A stretch of 64,000 bases of DNA from Armatimonadota bacterium. GTDB lineage: Bacteria > Sysuimicrobiota > Sysuimicrobiia > Sysuimicrobiales > Kaftiobacteriaceae. A model generated the notes under the pieces. That model worked only from the letters and a program-made list of their open reading frames with translations, ran no database searches and had not been told where the DNA came from. Of this stretch, positions 54,429 to 62,936 are shown piece after piece. Made by a program: the position numbers and the translations under genes. The stretch is taken from contig JAVKHY010000004.1 in assembly GCA_031459765.1 (NCBI GenBank), forward strand, positions 124,001 through 188,000, written 5' to 3'. Each line of letters opens with the position of its first letter. The first letter of the stretch is position 1.

Positions 54429-55597
54429 TCGGACTCGTACTGCTCCACGTAGGTCGGCCAGCGGTTCTGCCAGGTCCCTCCCAGCCGGAATTTACTGCGC
54501 ACATTATCGTGGATGCGCGCCACTTCGGCCGCCTCGGCGGCGGAGAAATCGCCGGCGTTAGCCTTCGCGTACGCCACAGCCTGCGGATTGGTCATGTAGC
54601 CGCGCAGCAAGGTGATCTTCGCGCCGTACCATCCATCCAACATGAAATTCAGCAGGTCATAGGCGCCCTTCTCACGGTCGGCCGGTCGCTGTGGGTTCTT
54701 GACGATGTAGGCCGCCATGGCCCAGAGCAGGTAACCCTCCTTCGGACGAGCATACACAGCGCTGACGCCTTTCTTGCGGGCCGCGAAGACCATGGGCTCC
54801 CAGCAGTCCATGACGTAGACTTCCCGGCGGGTCAACAGATCCACAGCCTGCTCGAAGCTCGTCCAGATGACCCGGAACTGTCCCTCCTTCTTCTTCTCGA
54901 TGAGGAAGTCGATGACGGTCCTGATCTCGCCGGGAGTCATGTTGGCGGGATCCTTGATCGTCGCCAGCTTGTTCGTCTTGAGATACAGGGCGGTCTTCTG
55001 GCCCGCGGTGGTGAAATTGTCTTCCAGGGCGACGAAGCCTTTCCACTTGGGATCAAACAGCGCGGCGTAGGAGTCGAGCTGGCCCGTCTTCTCAGGTAGA
55101 TACGCGAAGGAGTCTCCTTGCAAGACCGTGGGGACCCCGTAGATCTTTCCCTTGTAGCCGATGAACTCGAAACCGGGCTTACCGGAGGAAAGGAACTCGC
55201 TGATGTAAGCGTCCTTGCCCCAGTTGGGGAGGCGGGAGGTGGCAATAGGGATGATCAGATCATTCTCGACCAGTGGTTTTTGCATCCCACCTACGATGTT
55301 GATGACGTCGTAGACGCCTTTGCCGCCGCCCGCGATGAGCACGTTCAGGATCTGGGACGGTGCGTTTCCGATGGCGACTAAATTCACTCCCCACCCAGTG
55401 GCGTTCGTGAACTTCGACCAGTCGCCACCGGGGTCGCCCACGCCGATGTCGGCAAAGCTGAGGGTGCCCTTTTTAGCCGCGGCGGCGCCTGCCCACGATA
55501 CCAGCGGCCCGAGACGAAGCAGGCTCGCCCCGGCGGTCGCGTAGGCTGCGGCCCGGAGGAATTCCCTACGACTCAGACGTGCGGCAACCTCGTCCAT
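54395..55597 (-). CDS. potD: Tat-exported ABC solute-binding protein (PotD-like)
   Basis: A 400-aa class II binding protein with a twin-arginine signal (LSRREFLRAAAYATAGAS), so it is exported folded. The lobes show GVYDVINIVGG, LDSYAALFDPKWKGFVALEDN and a C-lobe ending QYESEWARFKAAPSK. A GGAGGAGGAG site precedes the ATG. Substrate by family is spermidine or putrescine, but many Tat-exported relatives bind other small cations or peptides, so the ligand is open. Confidence 0.88.
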   Translation of the reverse strand: MDEVAARLSRREFLRAAAYATAGASLLRLGPLVSWAGAAAAKKGTLSFADIGVGDPGGDWSKFTNATGWGVNLVAIGNAPSQILNVLIAGGGKGVYDVINIVGGMQKPLVENDLIIPIATSRLPNWGKDAYISEFLSSGKPGFEFIGYKGKIYGVPTVLQGDSFAYLPEKTGQLDSYAALFDPKWKGFVALEDNFTTAGQKTALYLKTNKLATIKDPANMTPGEIRTVIDFLIEKKKEGQFRVIWTSFEQAVDLLTRREVYVMDCWEPMVFAARKKGVSAVYARPKEGYLLWAMAAYIVKNPQRPADREKGAYDLLNFMLDGWYGAKITLLRGYMTNPQAVAYAKANAGDFSAAEAAEVARIHDNVRSKFRLGGTWQNRWPTYVEQYESEWARFKAAPSK

Positions 55598-55930
55598 CCC
55601 CCACTCCTCCTCCCCAGGGTGTGAAAAGTTTGCTTCATCGGTTCGCTGTCAGTACGTCCGGTCCTCCGGGCGCGCTTTGGAATCGCCTGCAATCGTCTGG
55701 GGGAAGGTCCACGTTCCGTCCTCAGGGCGCGGTTCGCTGGGGAGACGCCGTTCATTGCTCCACAGCCGCCGGCAAGCAGGAAATTGTGCGATTGTAAGCG
55801 ATATTGGCGCGCGTGATTCTTACTCGTTGCTGTCAAATTCCCCAGACGTTTGAAGTCCACGCTTCTGGCCTAGAAACTCATGGACCGTGCCGCACCACGA
55901 GGATTGTCGGAAAATGGTTGACTGTAGACT
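55598..55930 (-). other. Long leader region upstream of potD with an imperfect direct repeat
   Basis: About 330 bases without a supported gene, less GC-rich than average. Two related blocks occur at 55654-55674 and 55711-55731 (minus-strand GCGCCC-GAGGAC-GGACGT type), and GGTTCGCTG occurs at both 55640 and 55731. On the minus strand TACAAT at 55796-55791 is a possible -10 for potD. The layout suggests a transcribed, structured leader, but I can match it to no known riboswitch. Confidence 0.4.
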
Positions 55931-56644
55931 CTAGAACCGAAGCTGCACGCCGACGAGGTAGCCGGTGTACGTGGACGACGTCACCGGGCCGCCCGACCAG
56001 GTGGTCTGGAATGTGCTCGTCCGGTAATCGACGAAGGCGGTGACCAGCGGCAGGGGCGAGAGGGCGAGACCGAGGGAGTACTCGCTGCCGCCGCCGGGGC
56101 CGGCGTGTTGCGCCGCCACGGCCGGCGAACTCATCGCCAGCTCGGCCCGGTTGCTGAGACCGGCCAGTGCCGTCCAGCTCCCGCGGAGGACGGTGCCGGG
56201 AGCCAGGGGTAGACGGCCGTCGACGCCGTAGCGGAAGCCGGCGCTGCTGAGCAGCACGGCGTCCGACGGGGAGGGGCCGGTGGCAGTGAAGACGAATCCG
56301 CCGTAACCGGCGAAGGCACCCAGACCGAAGCCGCCGGCTCCCAGGCCGAGTCGCAGGCTGGCTTCCCCGCCGACGAGCTGACCGCGGAACCCGGCCAGCG
56401 GGCTTCCGGCGAAGCTCAGATGGTCGACGGGTCCGTAGAAGAACGAGCCGCCCACCTGGGCGGGGCCGATGCCCGTTCCGATCTGCAGGCCGAGGGTCGT
56501 GGCGCTCCAGCGATAGGTGCCGGCGGGCGTCGCGTAGGCGTACTGGCTCGGCCAGAGGAAGGCCTGGGTGGCCGCCTGCGCCGCAGGCGGCAGGCCGAAG
56601 AACGCGACGAGCAGAACGGCGGCCGGGAGAACGCGAGTCTTCAT
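55931..56644 (-). CDS. Outer-membrane beta-barrel protein
   Basis: A 237-aa protein with a signal peptide (MKTRVLPAAVLLVAFFGLPPAAQA-AT) followed by alternating amphipathic strands rich in Gly, aromatic residues and Ser/Thr (GGSFFYGPVDHLSFAGSP, LGLGAGGFGLGAFAGYGGFVF). It ends in VQLRF, the terminal aromatic signal recognised by BamA. About eight to ten strands fit. The function is unknown. GGAG precedes the ATG. With PilQ it supports an outer membrane. Confidence 0.8.
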   Translation of the reverse strand: MKTRVLPAAVLLVAFFGLPPAAQAATQAFLWPSQYAYATPAGTYRWSATTLGLQIGTGIGPAQVGGSFFYGPVDHLSFAGSPLAGFRGQLVGGEASLRLGLGAGGFGLGAFAGYGGFVFTATGPSPSDAVLLSSAGFRYGVDGRLPLAPGTVLRGSWTALAGLSNRAELAMSSPAVAAQHAGPGGGSEYSLGLALSPLPLVTAFVDYRTSTFQTTWSGGPVTSSTYTGYLVGVQLRF

Positions 56645-56742
56645 CCAGAGCTCCAGTGGGGGCAGAGGTACGCAGGGCGTCCATCGAAGGATTATGCCCG
56701 GGGCCGTCGGACGTAGACGGGATAGGCCGGAGGGGACGACCG

Positions 56743-56889
56743 ATGCCGCGCTGGACGTGCGCGCTGGGACACCGACTGGAAGCGGATTCCGAAGAGGAAC
56801 TGGTGCAGAAGATTCAGGACCACATGCGCAGAGACCACGGGATGGAGCTCTCACGCGAGCGGATTCTCCGCGACCTGCGCGAGGAGTGA
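56743..56889 (+). CDS. DUF1059 mini-protein
   Basis: A 48-aa protein matching the DUF1059 pattern: RWTCALGHRLEADSEEELVQKIQDHMRRDHGM, with Cys6, His10, His27 and His31 placed as a possible small zinc site. A GGAGGGG site precedes the ATG. The function is unknown. It is divergent from the beta-barrel gene and 49 bp ahead of yceI. Confidence 0.8.
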   Translation: MPRWTCALGHRLEADSEEELVQKIQDHMRRDHGMELSRERILRDLREE

Positions 56890-56938
56890 CCGGTCCGTCC
56901 CGGTCATCCGCTTCCCTGCGTCTGAGAGGGAGGCCTGC

Positions 56939-57580
56939 GTGGTGATCCGACGCCTCATGACCCTGCCGGGCGTGGTGAGTTTTGTCGCCCTGTTCGCCAC
57001 CTTGGGGGTCTCCCCGCCGGGGGAGGCGGCGCCCGAAGCGCAGCGGTTCGTCATCGTACCCGCCGAATCGCTGGTCACCTACCGCGTCGCCGAGACGTTC
57101 TTCCGGGAAGGGAATCGCCTCAACATCGCGGTAGGCACCACCAATGCGGTGAAGGGCGAGATCATCGTCGATCGGGCCGCACCGCGCAACAGCCGGATCG
57201 GTCCGATCACGGTGGACATCAGCACCTTCCGCTCGGACCGGGAACGCCGCGACCAGGCCATCCGGGAGCGCTGGCTCGAATCGGCCCGTTTCCCCCAGGC
57301 GGAGTTCCGGAGCACCGCGATCGAGGGGCTCCCTCCGGTCTACCGCGACGGAGAGGAACTCCGCCTGCGCGTCACGGGCGACCTGCGCGTGCGGGAGACG
57401 ACACGCCCCGTGACCTTCGACGTCTCGCTCGCGCTGCAGGGTTCGGTCTTGCGGGGCGTGGCCCAGGGAACGATCCGGATGACCGACTTCGGCTTTGAGC
57501 CGCCGGCCATCCTGGGCATCCTGCGCGCCGAGAACGAGGTCCGCCTGGAACTCCGCTTCGTCGCCCGGCCGGCGCCCTGA
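56939..57580 (+). CDS. yceI: YceI-family lipid-binding periplasmic protein
   Basis: A 213-aa lipocalin-like protein that binds polyisoprenoid or fatty-acid-type ligands. Signal peptide (about 1-30, ending GEAAPEA), FVIVPAESLVTYRVAETF, VDISTFRSDRERRDQAIRERWLE and FPQAEFRST are the hallmarks, then MTDFGFEPPAILGILRAENEV. GGGAGG precedes tandem GTG codons; the first was used. Confidence 0.88.
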   Translation: MVIRRLMTLPGVVSFVALFATLGVSPPGEAAPEAQRFVIVPAESLVTYRVAETFFREGNRLNIAVGTTNAVKGEIIVDRAAPRNSRIGPITVDISTFRSDRERRDQAIRERWLESARFPQAEFRSTAIEGLPPVYRDGEELRLRVTGDLRVRETTRPVTFDVSLALQGSVLRGVAQGTIRMTDFGFEPPAILGILRAENEVRLELRFVARPAP

Positions 57581-57582
57581 CG

Positions 57583-58068
57583 ATGGCGGTCCGGCTGGTC
57601 ATCTTCGATTGCGACCGCACGCTGTGGGACCATGCCGACGTGTCGTCCCTGCGGCTTCCGTACCGGCGTCTTGATGGCGACACGGTGGTCGACAGCCGCG
57701 GCGAGCGGGTGCGCCTTTTCCCCGGGGTACGCGAGGTGCTGGAGACGTTGCGGCGCCGCGGCATCCTCGTCTCCATCGCCAGCTGGAACCGGCCGGAGCA
57801 CGTCTTCCCCATCTTCGAGTTGCTGGGTCTGACGCCGTACTTCATCCGTCCCAAGGTGGAGTTCCACCCGCGGAAGGACGCGATGATTCAGGCGCTCCTC
57901 ACCGAACTCGCCGCGGACGGGCACCCGCTGCGGCCGGAGGAGGTTTTGTTTGTGGATGACCGGCCGGCGAATCTCCGGCGCGTGCGCGACGCCCTGGGCC
58001 CTGTGCGCACGGTGCAGGCCGGCGTGGAGATCACAGACGTCCGGGCCGTCCTCGGGTATCTCGAGTGA
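57583..58068 (+). CDS. MDP-1-like HAD phosphatase
   Basis: A 161-aa HAD-superfamily phosphatase of the magnesium-dependent phosphatase 1 type: nucleophile motif IFDCDRTLWDH (DxD), ASWNRPEHVFPI (motif II Ser) and LFVDDRPANLRRV (motif IV), with the conserved FPGVREVL and KVEFHPRKD. Substrates may be phosphotyrosine, sugar phosphates or glycated-protein derivatives. It starts 2 bp after yceI. Confidence 0.85.
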   Translation: MAVRLVIFDCDRTLWDHADVSSLRLPYRRLDGDTVVDSRGERVRLFPGVREVLETLRRRGILVSIASWNRPEHVFPIFELLGLTPYFIRPKVEFHPRKDAMIQALLTELAADGHPLRPEEVLFVDDRPANLRRVRDALGPVRTVQAGVEITDVRAVLGYLE

Positions 58069-58096
58069 GGACGGCCCGGCGCGCCCTTGTGTGACG

Positions 58097-59236
58097 TTAC
58101 ACCGCCGCGGGACGCCGCGGACGGTACCCCTCGGCCTTCAGCACCTCGCTCAGGGCGCTCAGGAACGTCAGCACGTTGCGCGGCGTGCTGCCCGCGCCCA
58201 TCAACCCGATTCGGAACACCTGCCCCTTGAGGGGCCCGAGCCCGCCGGCAATCTCGATGTGGTAGTCGTTGAGCAGCCGCCGGCGTACGGCGGCCTCGTT
58301 TACGCCCTCGGGCACGATCACGGTGGTCAGGGTCGGGGCGCGATGGGCCGGCGGGGCGAGGAGGCGGAGGCCCAGCTCCTCCAGGCCCTGCCACAGCATC
58401 CGCGCACTCTCCAGGTGCCTCGCCCAGCGGCGTTCCAGGCCCTCTTCGTCGACAATCCGTAGGGCCTCCCGGAGGGCGTAGATCATGGAGACCGGCGCGG
58501 TGTGGTGGTAGACCCGCTCCGCCCCCCAGTACGTGGAGAGGAGGGAGAGGTCGAAGTACCACGACCGCACCTTCGTCCGCCGGGCGGCGAGGTGGGCGCG
58601 GACCCGCTCGCCGGCGGTGAGCGGAGCCAGGCCCGGCGGAGCCCCCAGGCACTTCTGGCTGCCCGAGTAGCACAGGTCGATGCCCCAGTCGTCCACACGC
58701 AGCTCGACTCCGCCCAGGGAGGCCACGGCGTCGACCATCAGCATGGCGCCGTGGCGCCGGGCGATCTCGGCGAGGGGCGGAAGGTCCTGAAGGATGCCGG
58801 TGCTGGTCTCGACATGGACCGCGGCCAGGACGCGGGGCCGCGTGCGGCTCACCGCGTCCTGCACCGCCGCGAGATCGACCGGGTGCCCCCACTCCGCGGA
58901 GACGGAGGTGACCTCCGCCCCGGCCCGTGTGGCCATCTCCACGATCCGCTGGCCGAAGTAGCCGGCCACGGCGACGACGATGCGGTCGCCCGGCTCCAGC
59001 AGGTTCGTCACGCCCGCTTCCATTCCCGCGCTGCCCGTTCCCGAGATGGGGATGGTCAGCGGGTTCTGGGTGCGGAATACCTTCCGCAGGAGCTCCATCG
59101 TCTCGTCCATCACCTGCAGGAAGGCCGAGTCCAGATGCCCGAGGACCGGAGAGGCCATCGCCTGCAGCACGCGCTGCGGCACGGGGCTGGGACCGGGACC
59201 GAGGAGCAGGCGTTCGGGAACCGGCGCGGATGCCAC
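58097..59236 (-). CDS. Serine/alanine:glyoxylate aminotransferase (class V PLP)
   Basis: A 379-aa aminotransferase: LLLGPGPSPVPQRVL at the N-terminus, the GTGSAGMEA phosphate loop, VDAVASLGGVELR, and the PLP Lys in CYSGSQKCLGAPPG. It converts glyoxylate to glycine with serine or alanine as donor. AGGAGG precedes a GTG start. It is last in the folD-fhs operon, so a role in serine/glycine one-carbon flow is likely. Phosphoserine aminotransferase and purine catabolic PucG are alternatives. Confidence 0.85.
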   Translation of the reverse strand: MASAPVPERLLLGPGPSPVPQRVLQAMASPVLGHLDSAFLQVMDETMELLRKVFRTQNPLTIPISGTGSAGMEAGVTNLLEPGDRIVVAVAGYFGQRIVEMATRAGAEVTSVSAEWGHPVDLAAVQDAVSRTRPRVLAAVHVETSTGILQDLPPLAEIARRHGAMLMVDAVASLGGVELRVDDWGIDLCYSGSQKCLGAPPGLAPLTAGERVRAHLAARRTKVRSWYFDLSLLSTYWGAERVYHHTAPVSMIYALREALRIVDEEGLERRWARHLESARMLWQGLEELGLRLLAPPAHRAPTLTTVIVPEGVNEAAVRRRLLNDYHIEIAGGLGPLKGQVFRIGLMGAGSTPRNVLTFLSALSEVLKAEGYRPRRPAAV

Positions 59237-59246
59237 GGTGATCCTC

Positions 59247-60698
59247 CTAGGAGCCCAGGATCCTGGGCAGATTGATCAGGAAGTACACGAAGAAGAAGCC
59301 GAAGAACGCCGCGTTGGCGACGAGCACGGCTTCACGCCAGACGCTGGGCCGGAACTCCTTGGGCAGGAACTTCCGGTTCAGGATGATGGTCAGCACGGCG
59401 GACAGGGCCATGGTGAGGTTGGCGATGTTCGCCGACAGCGATACCAGGAACAGCGGAAAGCGGTAGCCGATGAACAGGGCGCCCCAGATGACGAAGAGGA
59501 TGAGAATGGCATAATACACCAGGCGGATGTCCTCCTTCGTCCAGCGGCGCACGCGCTCCAGGCGGCTCCACAGCATGTCGGTGATCTGGCGGGCGACCAG
59601 ATCGACGTTGCTCAGCTGGGTGCTGAACAGGATCCAGAAGCCGAAGAACGCCGCCAGGTAGATGCCCCAGATCCCGCCGCCGAGCTTCTCGCCGATGTAC
59701 GAGGCGATCCCCCACCGGGGTAGGTCGGTGCCGAGGGGCACGGTCCCGCGGTAGAGGATGCCGGGCAGGTACATCCCCAGCATCGCGCCGAGGAAGAAGA
59801 TCCACCACTGGTCCAGATGCAGAATCCGCATCCAGGTGCGCCAGGAGGTCAGATTGTCGGGGGTGGGGTCGGCGACCTTCCCCGCCGGCGACACCTTCAC
59901 CCTGGCACCGCCGACGGCCGGGGAGATGTAGCCGACCTTCTGCCCCATCCCATAGCCCTTGTCCCGGTACCAGTTGGTCATGGCGTTGTTGCCGAACCCC
60001 CCGTAGGCCGAGTAGCCGACCAGGGCGCCGAGCAGCAGCACGTCCACGCCTTTGGGAACATAGCCGAAGCGGAAGAACCCGGCGAGACCCTCCACCCAGA
60101 TATCGCCCGGGACCAGGATGAGATCGAGGATGAACAGGCCGGCCAGGACTACGATCATCATGATCCAGTTGGCCCACTCCAGCGTACGCTCGACCTTGCG
60201 GCCGAACAGCACGAGGACGACGCAGAACACGAACGTCAGGTAGCCCAGGGTGAGGACGAAGCTGCGGTCCTCGTTGCCCGGGATCCGTCCCAGGAAGAAG
60301 GCGCCCAGGGCCGTGGCCGAGGCGAAGGCCCACCCGGGCAGTCCGCGCTCCAGAAAGCCGATCACCGAGTACAGGGTGCCCCAGAACCATCCTCCGGGGG
60401 CCAGCCGCATGTACCCCACCGTGACCGGCTCGCCGGTGTAAATCGTATACCGCGCGAACTCCGTGTTGAGAAAGGTCTGCAGAACGGCGGACACCGTGGT
60501 GATCCACAGCAGGGCCAGGCCCCACTTGACGAAGAGGGAGGGGCCGATCAACCACTCGCCGCTGCCGATGGTGCCGCCCAGGGCGATGATTGAGGGTCCG
60601 AGGATCGCGATCAGGCGACGAAAGGGAAGCGGGCTCGGGGGCTTGGGCAGGTCGGTGACCTCGAAGGGAGGGCCGAAGCCGCCGGGCCGCTGTGCCAT
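59247..60698 (-). CDS. Nramp-related transporter lacking the DPGN metal motif
   Basis: A 483-aa membrane protein with about eleven helices in an Nramp/LeuT-like layout. In helix 1, where Nramp metal transporters have DPGN, it reads LGGTIGSGEWLIG (41-51), and no MPH motif is seen in the helix 6 region (YSAYGGFGNNAMTNWYRD). It may carry a different cation or an organic solute. The start is Met with GAGGTGG five bases upstream; an earlier Met at 60734 exists. It lies 10 bp before the aminotransferase gene. Confidence 0.75.
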   Translation of the reverse strand: MAQRPGGFGPPFEVTDLPKPPSPLPFRRLIAILGPSIIALGGTIGSGEWLIGPSLFVKWGLALLWITTVSAVLQTFLNTEFARYTIYTGEPVTVGYMRLAPGGWFWGTLYSVIGFLERGLPGWAFASATALGAFFLGRIPGNEDRSFVLTLGYLTFVFCVVLVLFGRKVERTLEWANWIMMIVVLAGLFILDLILVPGDIWVEGLAGFFRFGYVPKGVDVLLLGALVGYSAYGGFGNNAMTNWYRDKGYGMGQKVGYISPAVGGARVKVSPAGKVADPTPDNLTSWRTWMRILHLDQWWIFFLGAMLGMYLPGILYRGTVPLGTDLPRWGIASYIGEKLGGGIWGIYLAAFFGFWILFSTQLSNVDLVARQITDMLWSRLERVRRWTKEDIRLVYYAILILFVIWGALFIGYRFPLFLVSLSANIANLTMALSAVLTIILNRKFLPKEFRPSVWREAVLVANAAFFGFFFVYFLINLPRILGS

Positions 60699-60830
60699 GA
60701 CGGCCACCTCTTCCACCTCCTCGGAAGAAGACATGATCAGCCCCGATCGATCCAGACGCCGTCTGCGGGATCGGCTCCCACCTCCTTTGGGGATCCGGGC
60801 CTCTCCTCGCGGCACCGGTCTCCCGGCCGG
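60699..60830 (-). other. Gap before the Nramp-related gene with an orphan ribosome-site sequence
   Basis: Reading on the minus strand it contains AAAGGAGGTG (60788-60779), an ideal anti-SD match, but no ATG, GTG or TTG follows at working distance. It may be a relic of an earlier start or a regulatory site. No gene is seen. Confidence 0.4.
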
Positions 60831-61184
60831 CTAGGCGTCCAGATAGCGAACCACGGGCTCGACGGTCGGCCAGGCAACGACGATGCGGAGCGGCTCCGTA
60901 CCGTCGTTGCGCAACCCGTGACTGGTACCGGCCGGGGCGACCAGGGCCACCCCGGGCTCCAGGAGGAATTCTTCGCCGCCGAGGGCGCACCGTCCCCGCC
61001 CGCTGATCACCAGCATGGCGTCGTCCACATCGTGGTGGTGCAGGGGGATCTCCGCCCCGGGAGCCAGCACCAGCTCCGCCAGCTGGATGCCTGTGGCGCC
61101 CAGCGCCCGGCCGACGGCCGTCCGCTGGGCGACGCCCGGAAAGGCGCTCACCGCCTGCACCTCCTCCAGTCGGATGTATCCCAT
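60831..61184 (-). CDS. Cupin-domain protein
   Basis: A 117-aa single-domain cupin. Motif 1 is PGAEIPLHHHDVDDAMLVISG with three His and a Glu-equivalent Asp; motif 2 is LEPGVALVAPAGTSHGLRN with the last His. It could bind Fe, Mn or Zn. The substrate is unknown. It lies 11 bp after fhs and before the transporter in the one-carbon operon. Confidence 0.85.
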   Translation of the reverse strand: MGYIRLEEVQAVSAFPGVAQRTAVGRALGATGIQLAELVLAPGAEIPLHHHDVDDAMLVISGRGRCALGGEEFLLEPGVALVAPAGTSHGLRNDGTEPLRIVVAWPTVEPVVRYLDA

Positions 61185-61195
61185 GCGTCGTACCC

Positions 61196-62935
61196 TCAGA
61201 ACAGCCCCGTGATCTTCCCCGTCTTCAGGTCCACATCGACGGCCATGAAGGCCGGCCGCGAGGGCAGTCCCGGCATGGTGGGGAAGTCGCCGGCCAGCGG
61301 ATACAGGAATCCCGCGCCGACGCAGGCCCGGAGGTCGCGGACGGTGAGCCGCCAGCCGGTCGGCGCGCCCATCAGGGTGCTGTCGTCGGACAGGGACAGG
61401 TGGGTCTTGGCCATGTTCAGGGTCAGCGTCTGGTAGCCGAGGTCCGTATAGAGTTTGATCCGCTCCCGGGCCAGAGGGGTGTAGTCCACGCCGTCCGCGC
61501 CGTACAGAAGGGTTGCGGTGGCTTCGATCTTCTCCGTGATGGGCGCGTCGGAAGCGTAGAAGAAGCGGTTTTCCACCGGTTGCTCGGTGACGCGCACCAC
61601 GGCCCGGGCCAGGTCGATGGCCCCTTCGCCGCCCAGCCCCCAGGCGTCGTGCACCACGGCGTCGTCCGCGCCCAGCTCCACGGCCAGCGCCCGCACCAGG
61701 TCCAGTTCGGCGTCGGTATCGGTGGCAAAGCGGTTGATGGCCACGACCACCGGCACCCCGTAGGTTCTGACGATCCGGATATGGGCGGCGAGGTTCGTGC
61801 GGCAACCCGCCTCCACCGCGGGCAGGTTCTCCCGCTCCGCCGCCTCCTTCACCCGGGCGTAGGGCATGCCCGGACGCAGCCGGAAGGCCCCGCCGTGCTG
61901 TTTGAGGGCCCGCACGGTGGCGACGATCACCGCGCAGTCCACCTGCAGCCCCGGCGTCTGCCGGATGACGACGTCCATGAGCTTGGCGAAACCGCAGTCC
62001 GACCCGAAGCCGCTCTCGGTGACCACGTAGTCGGCGAGTTTGAGCGCTGTCAGCGCCCCCACCACCGAGCTGTTCCCGTGGGCCACGTTGGCGAAGGGGA
62101 AGCCGTGGACGATGACCGGGTGGTTCTCCGTGGACTGCACCAGATTGGGTTTGATCGCGTCCAGCAGCAGCGCCGTCATGGCGCCGGCGACCCGGAGGTC
62201 TTCCGCCGTGACCGGCTTCCCCTCCCGGGTGAACCCGACGACGATCCGGCTCAGCCGCGCCCGGAGGTCCGGGAGATCGCGCGCCAGGGAGTGGATGGCG
62301 GCGGTCTCGCTGGCCGCGGTGATGCAGTACCCGGTCTGCCGCGGATAGCCGTTGGCCCGGCCGCCCAGCCCGATGACGATGTCCCGCAGGGCGCGGTCGT
62401 TCACGTCCACGCAGCGCGGCCAGGTGACGGTGAGCGGGTCGATGCCCAGCGGGTTGCCGTGCAACAGGCTGGCGTCGATGGCCGCGGCGCACAGGTTCTG
62501 GGCCGACTCCACGGCGTGGATGTCGCCCGTGAGGTGGAGGTTGATCTGCTCCATGGGCAGCATCTGGGAGTAGCCGCCGCCGCAGGCGCCGCCCTTGATG
62601 CCAAAGGTGGGGCCCTTGGAGGGTTCGCGCAGGACGTTGCATACGCTGTGGCCCAGGCGGGCCAGGGCCTGGCCGATCCCCAAACTGGTCACGGTCTTGC
62701 CCTCGCCCAGCGGGGTGGGGGTGATGGCCGTGACCGTGATGAACTTGCCGTGGCGGCGATTCTGCAGCCGTCGCAGCACGGCGGCAAAGTCGATCTTGGC
62801 CATGAACGGCCCGTGGAGCTCCAGTTCTTCGTCCAGGACGCCCAGGCGATGCGCCACCTCCCGGATCGGCAGGAGCTGCGTCTCCTGAGCGATCTCCAGG
62901 TCGCTGGGCACGGGACGTCGGATCTGCACCGTCAT
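61196..62935 (-). CDS. fhs: Formate-tetrahydrofolate ligase
   Basis: ATP-dependent formylation of tetrahydrofolate. The 579 aa contain the P-loop TPTPLGEGKTVTSLG, EPSKGPTFGIKGGACGGGYSQ, CRTNLAAHIRIVRTYGVPVVVAINRFATDTDAEL and the C-terminal MPGLPSRPAF. A GGAGAGGAGAGGATGAG stretch precedes the ATG, one base after the folD stop. With FolD it interconverts formate and methylene-THF in the Wood-Ljungdahl methyl branch or in serine-type assimilation; neither can be chosen from this window. Confidence 0.95.
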   Translation of the reverse strand: MTVQIRRPVPSDLEIAQETQLLPIREVAHRLGVLDEELELHGPFMAKIDFAAVLRRLQNRRHGKFITVTAITPTPLGEGKTVTSLGIGQALARLGHSVCNVLREPSKGPTFGIKGGACGGGYSQMLPMEQINLHLTGDIHAVESAQNLCAAAIDASLLHGNPLGIDPLTVTWPRCVDVNDRALRDIVIGLGGRANGYPRQTGYCITAASETAAIHSLARDLPDLRARLSRIVVGFTREGKPVTAEDLRVAGAMTALLLDAIKPNLVQSTENHPVIVHGFPFANVAHGNSSVVGALTALKLADYVVTESGFGSDCGFAKLMDVVIRQTPGLQVDCAVIVATVRALKQHGGAFRLRPGMPYARVKEAAERENLPAVEAGCRTNLAAHIRIVRTYGVPVVVAINRFATDTDAELDLVRALAVELGADDAVVHDAWGLGGEGAIDLARAVVRVTEQPVENRFFYASDAPITEKIEATATLLYGADGVDYTPLARERIKLYTDLGYQTLTLNMAKTHLSLSDDSTLMGAPTGWRLTVRDLRACVGAGFLYPLAGDFPTMPGLPSRPAFMAVDVDLKTGKITGLF

Positions 62936-62936
62936 C

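Noticed and set aside
55598-55930. Tandem mini-ykkC (guanidine-II) riboswitch
   Set aside because: The repeated GAGGAC-type blocks do not form hairpins with ACGR loops at the needed positions.
60779-60790. Strong AAAGGAGGTG as ribosome site of a longer Nramp-like protein
   Set aside because: No start codon lies at usable distance; the inner Met with GAGGTGG fits better.
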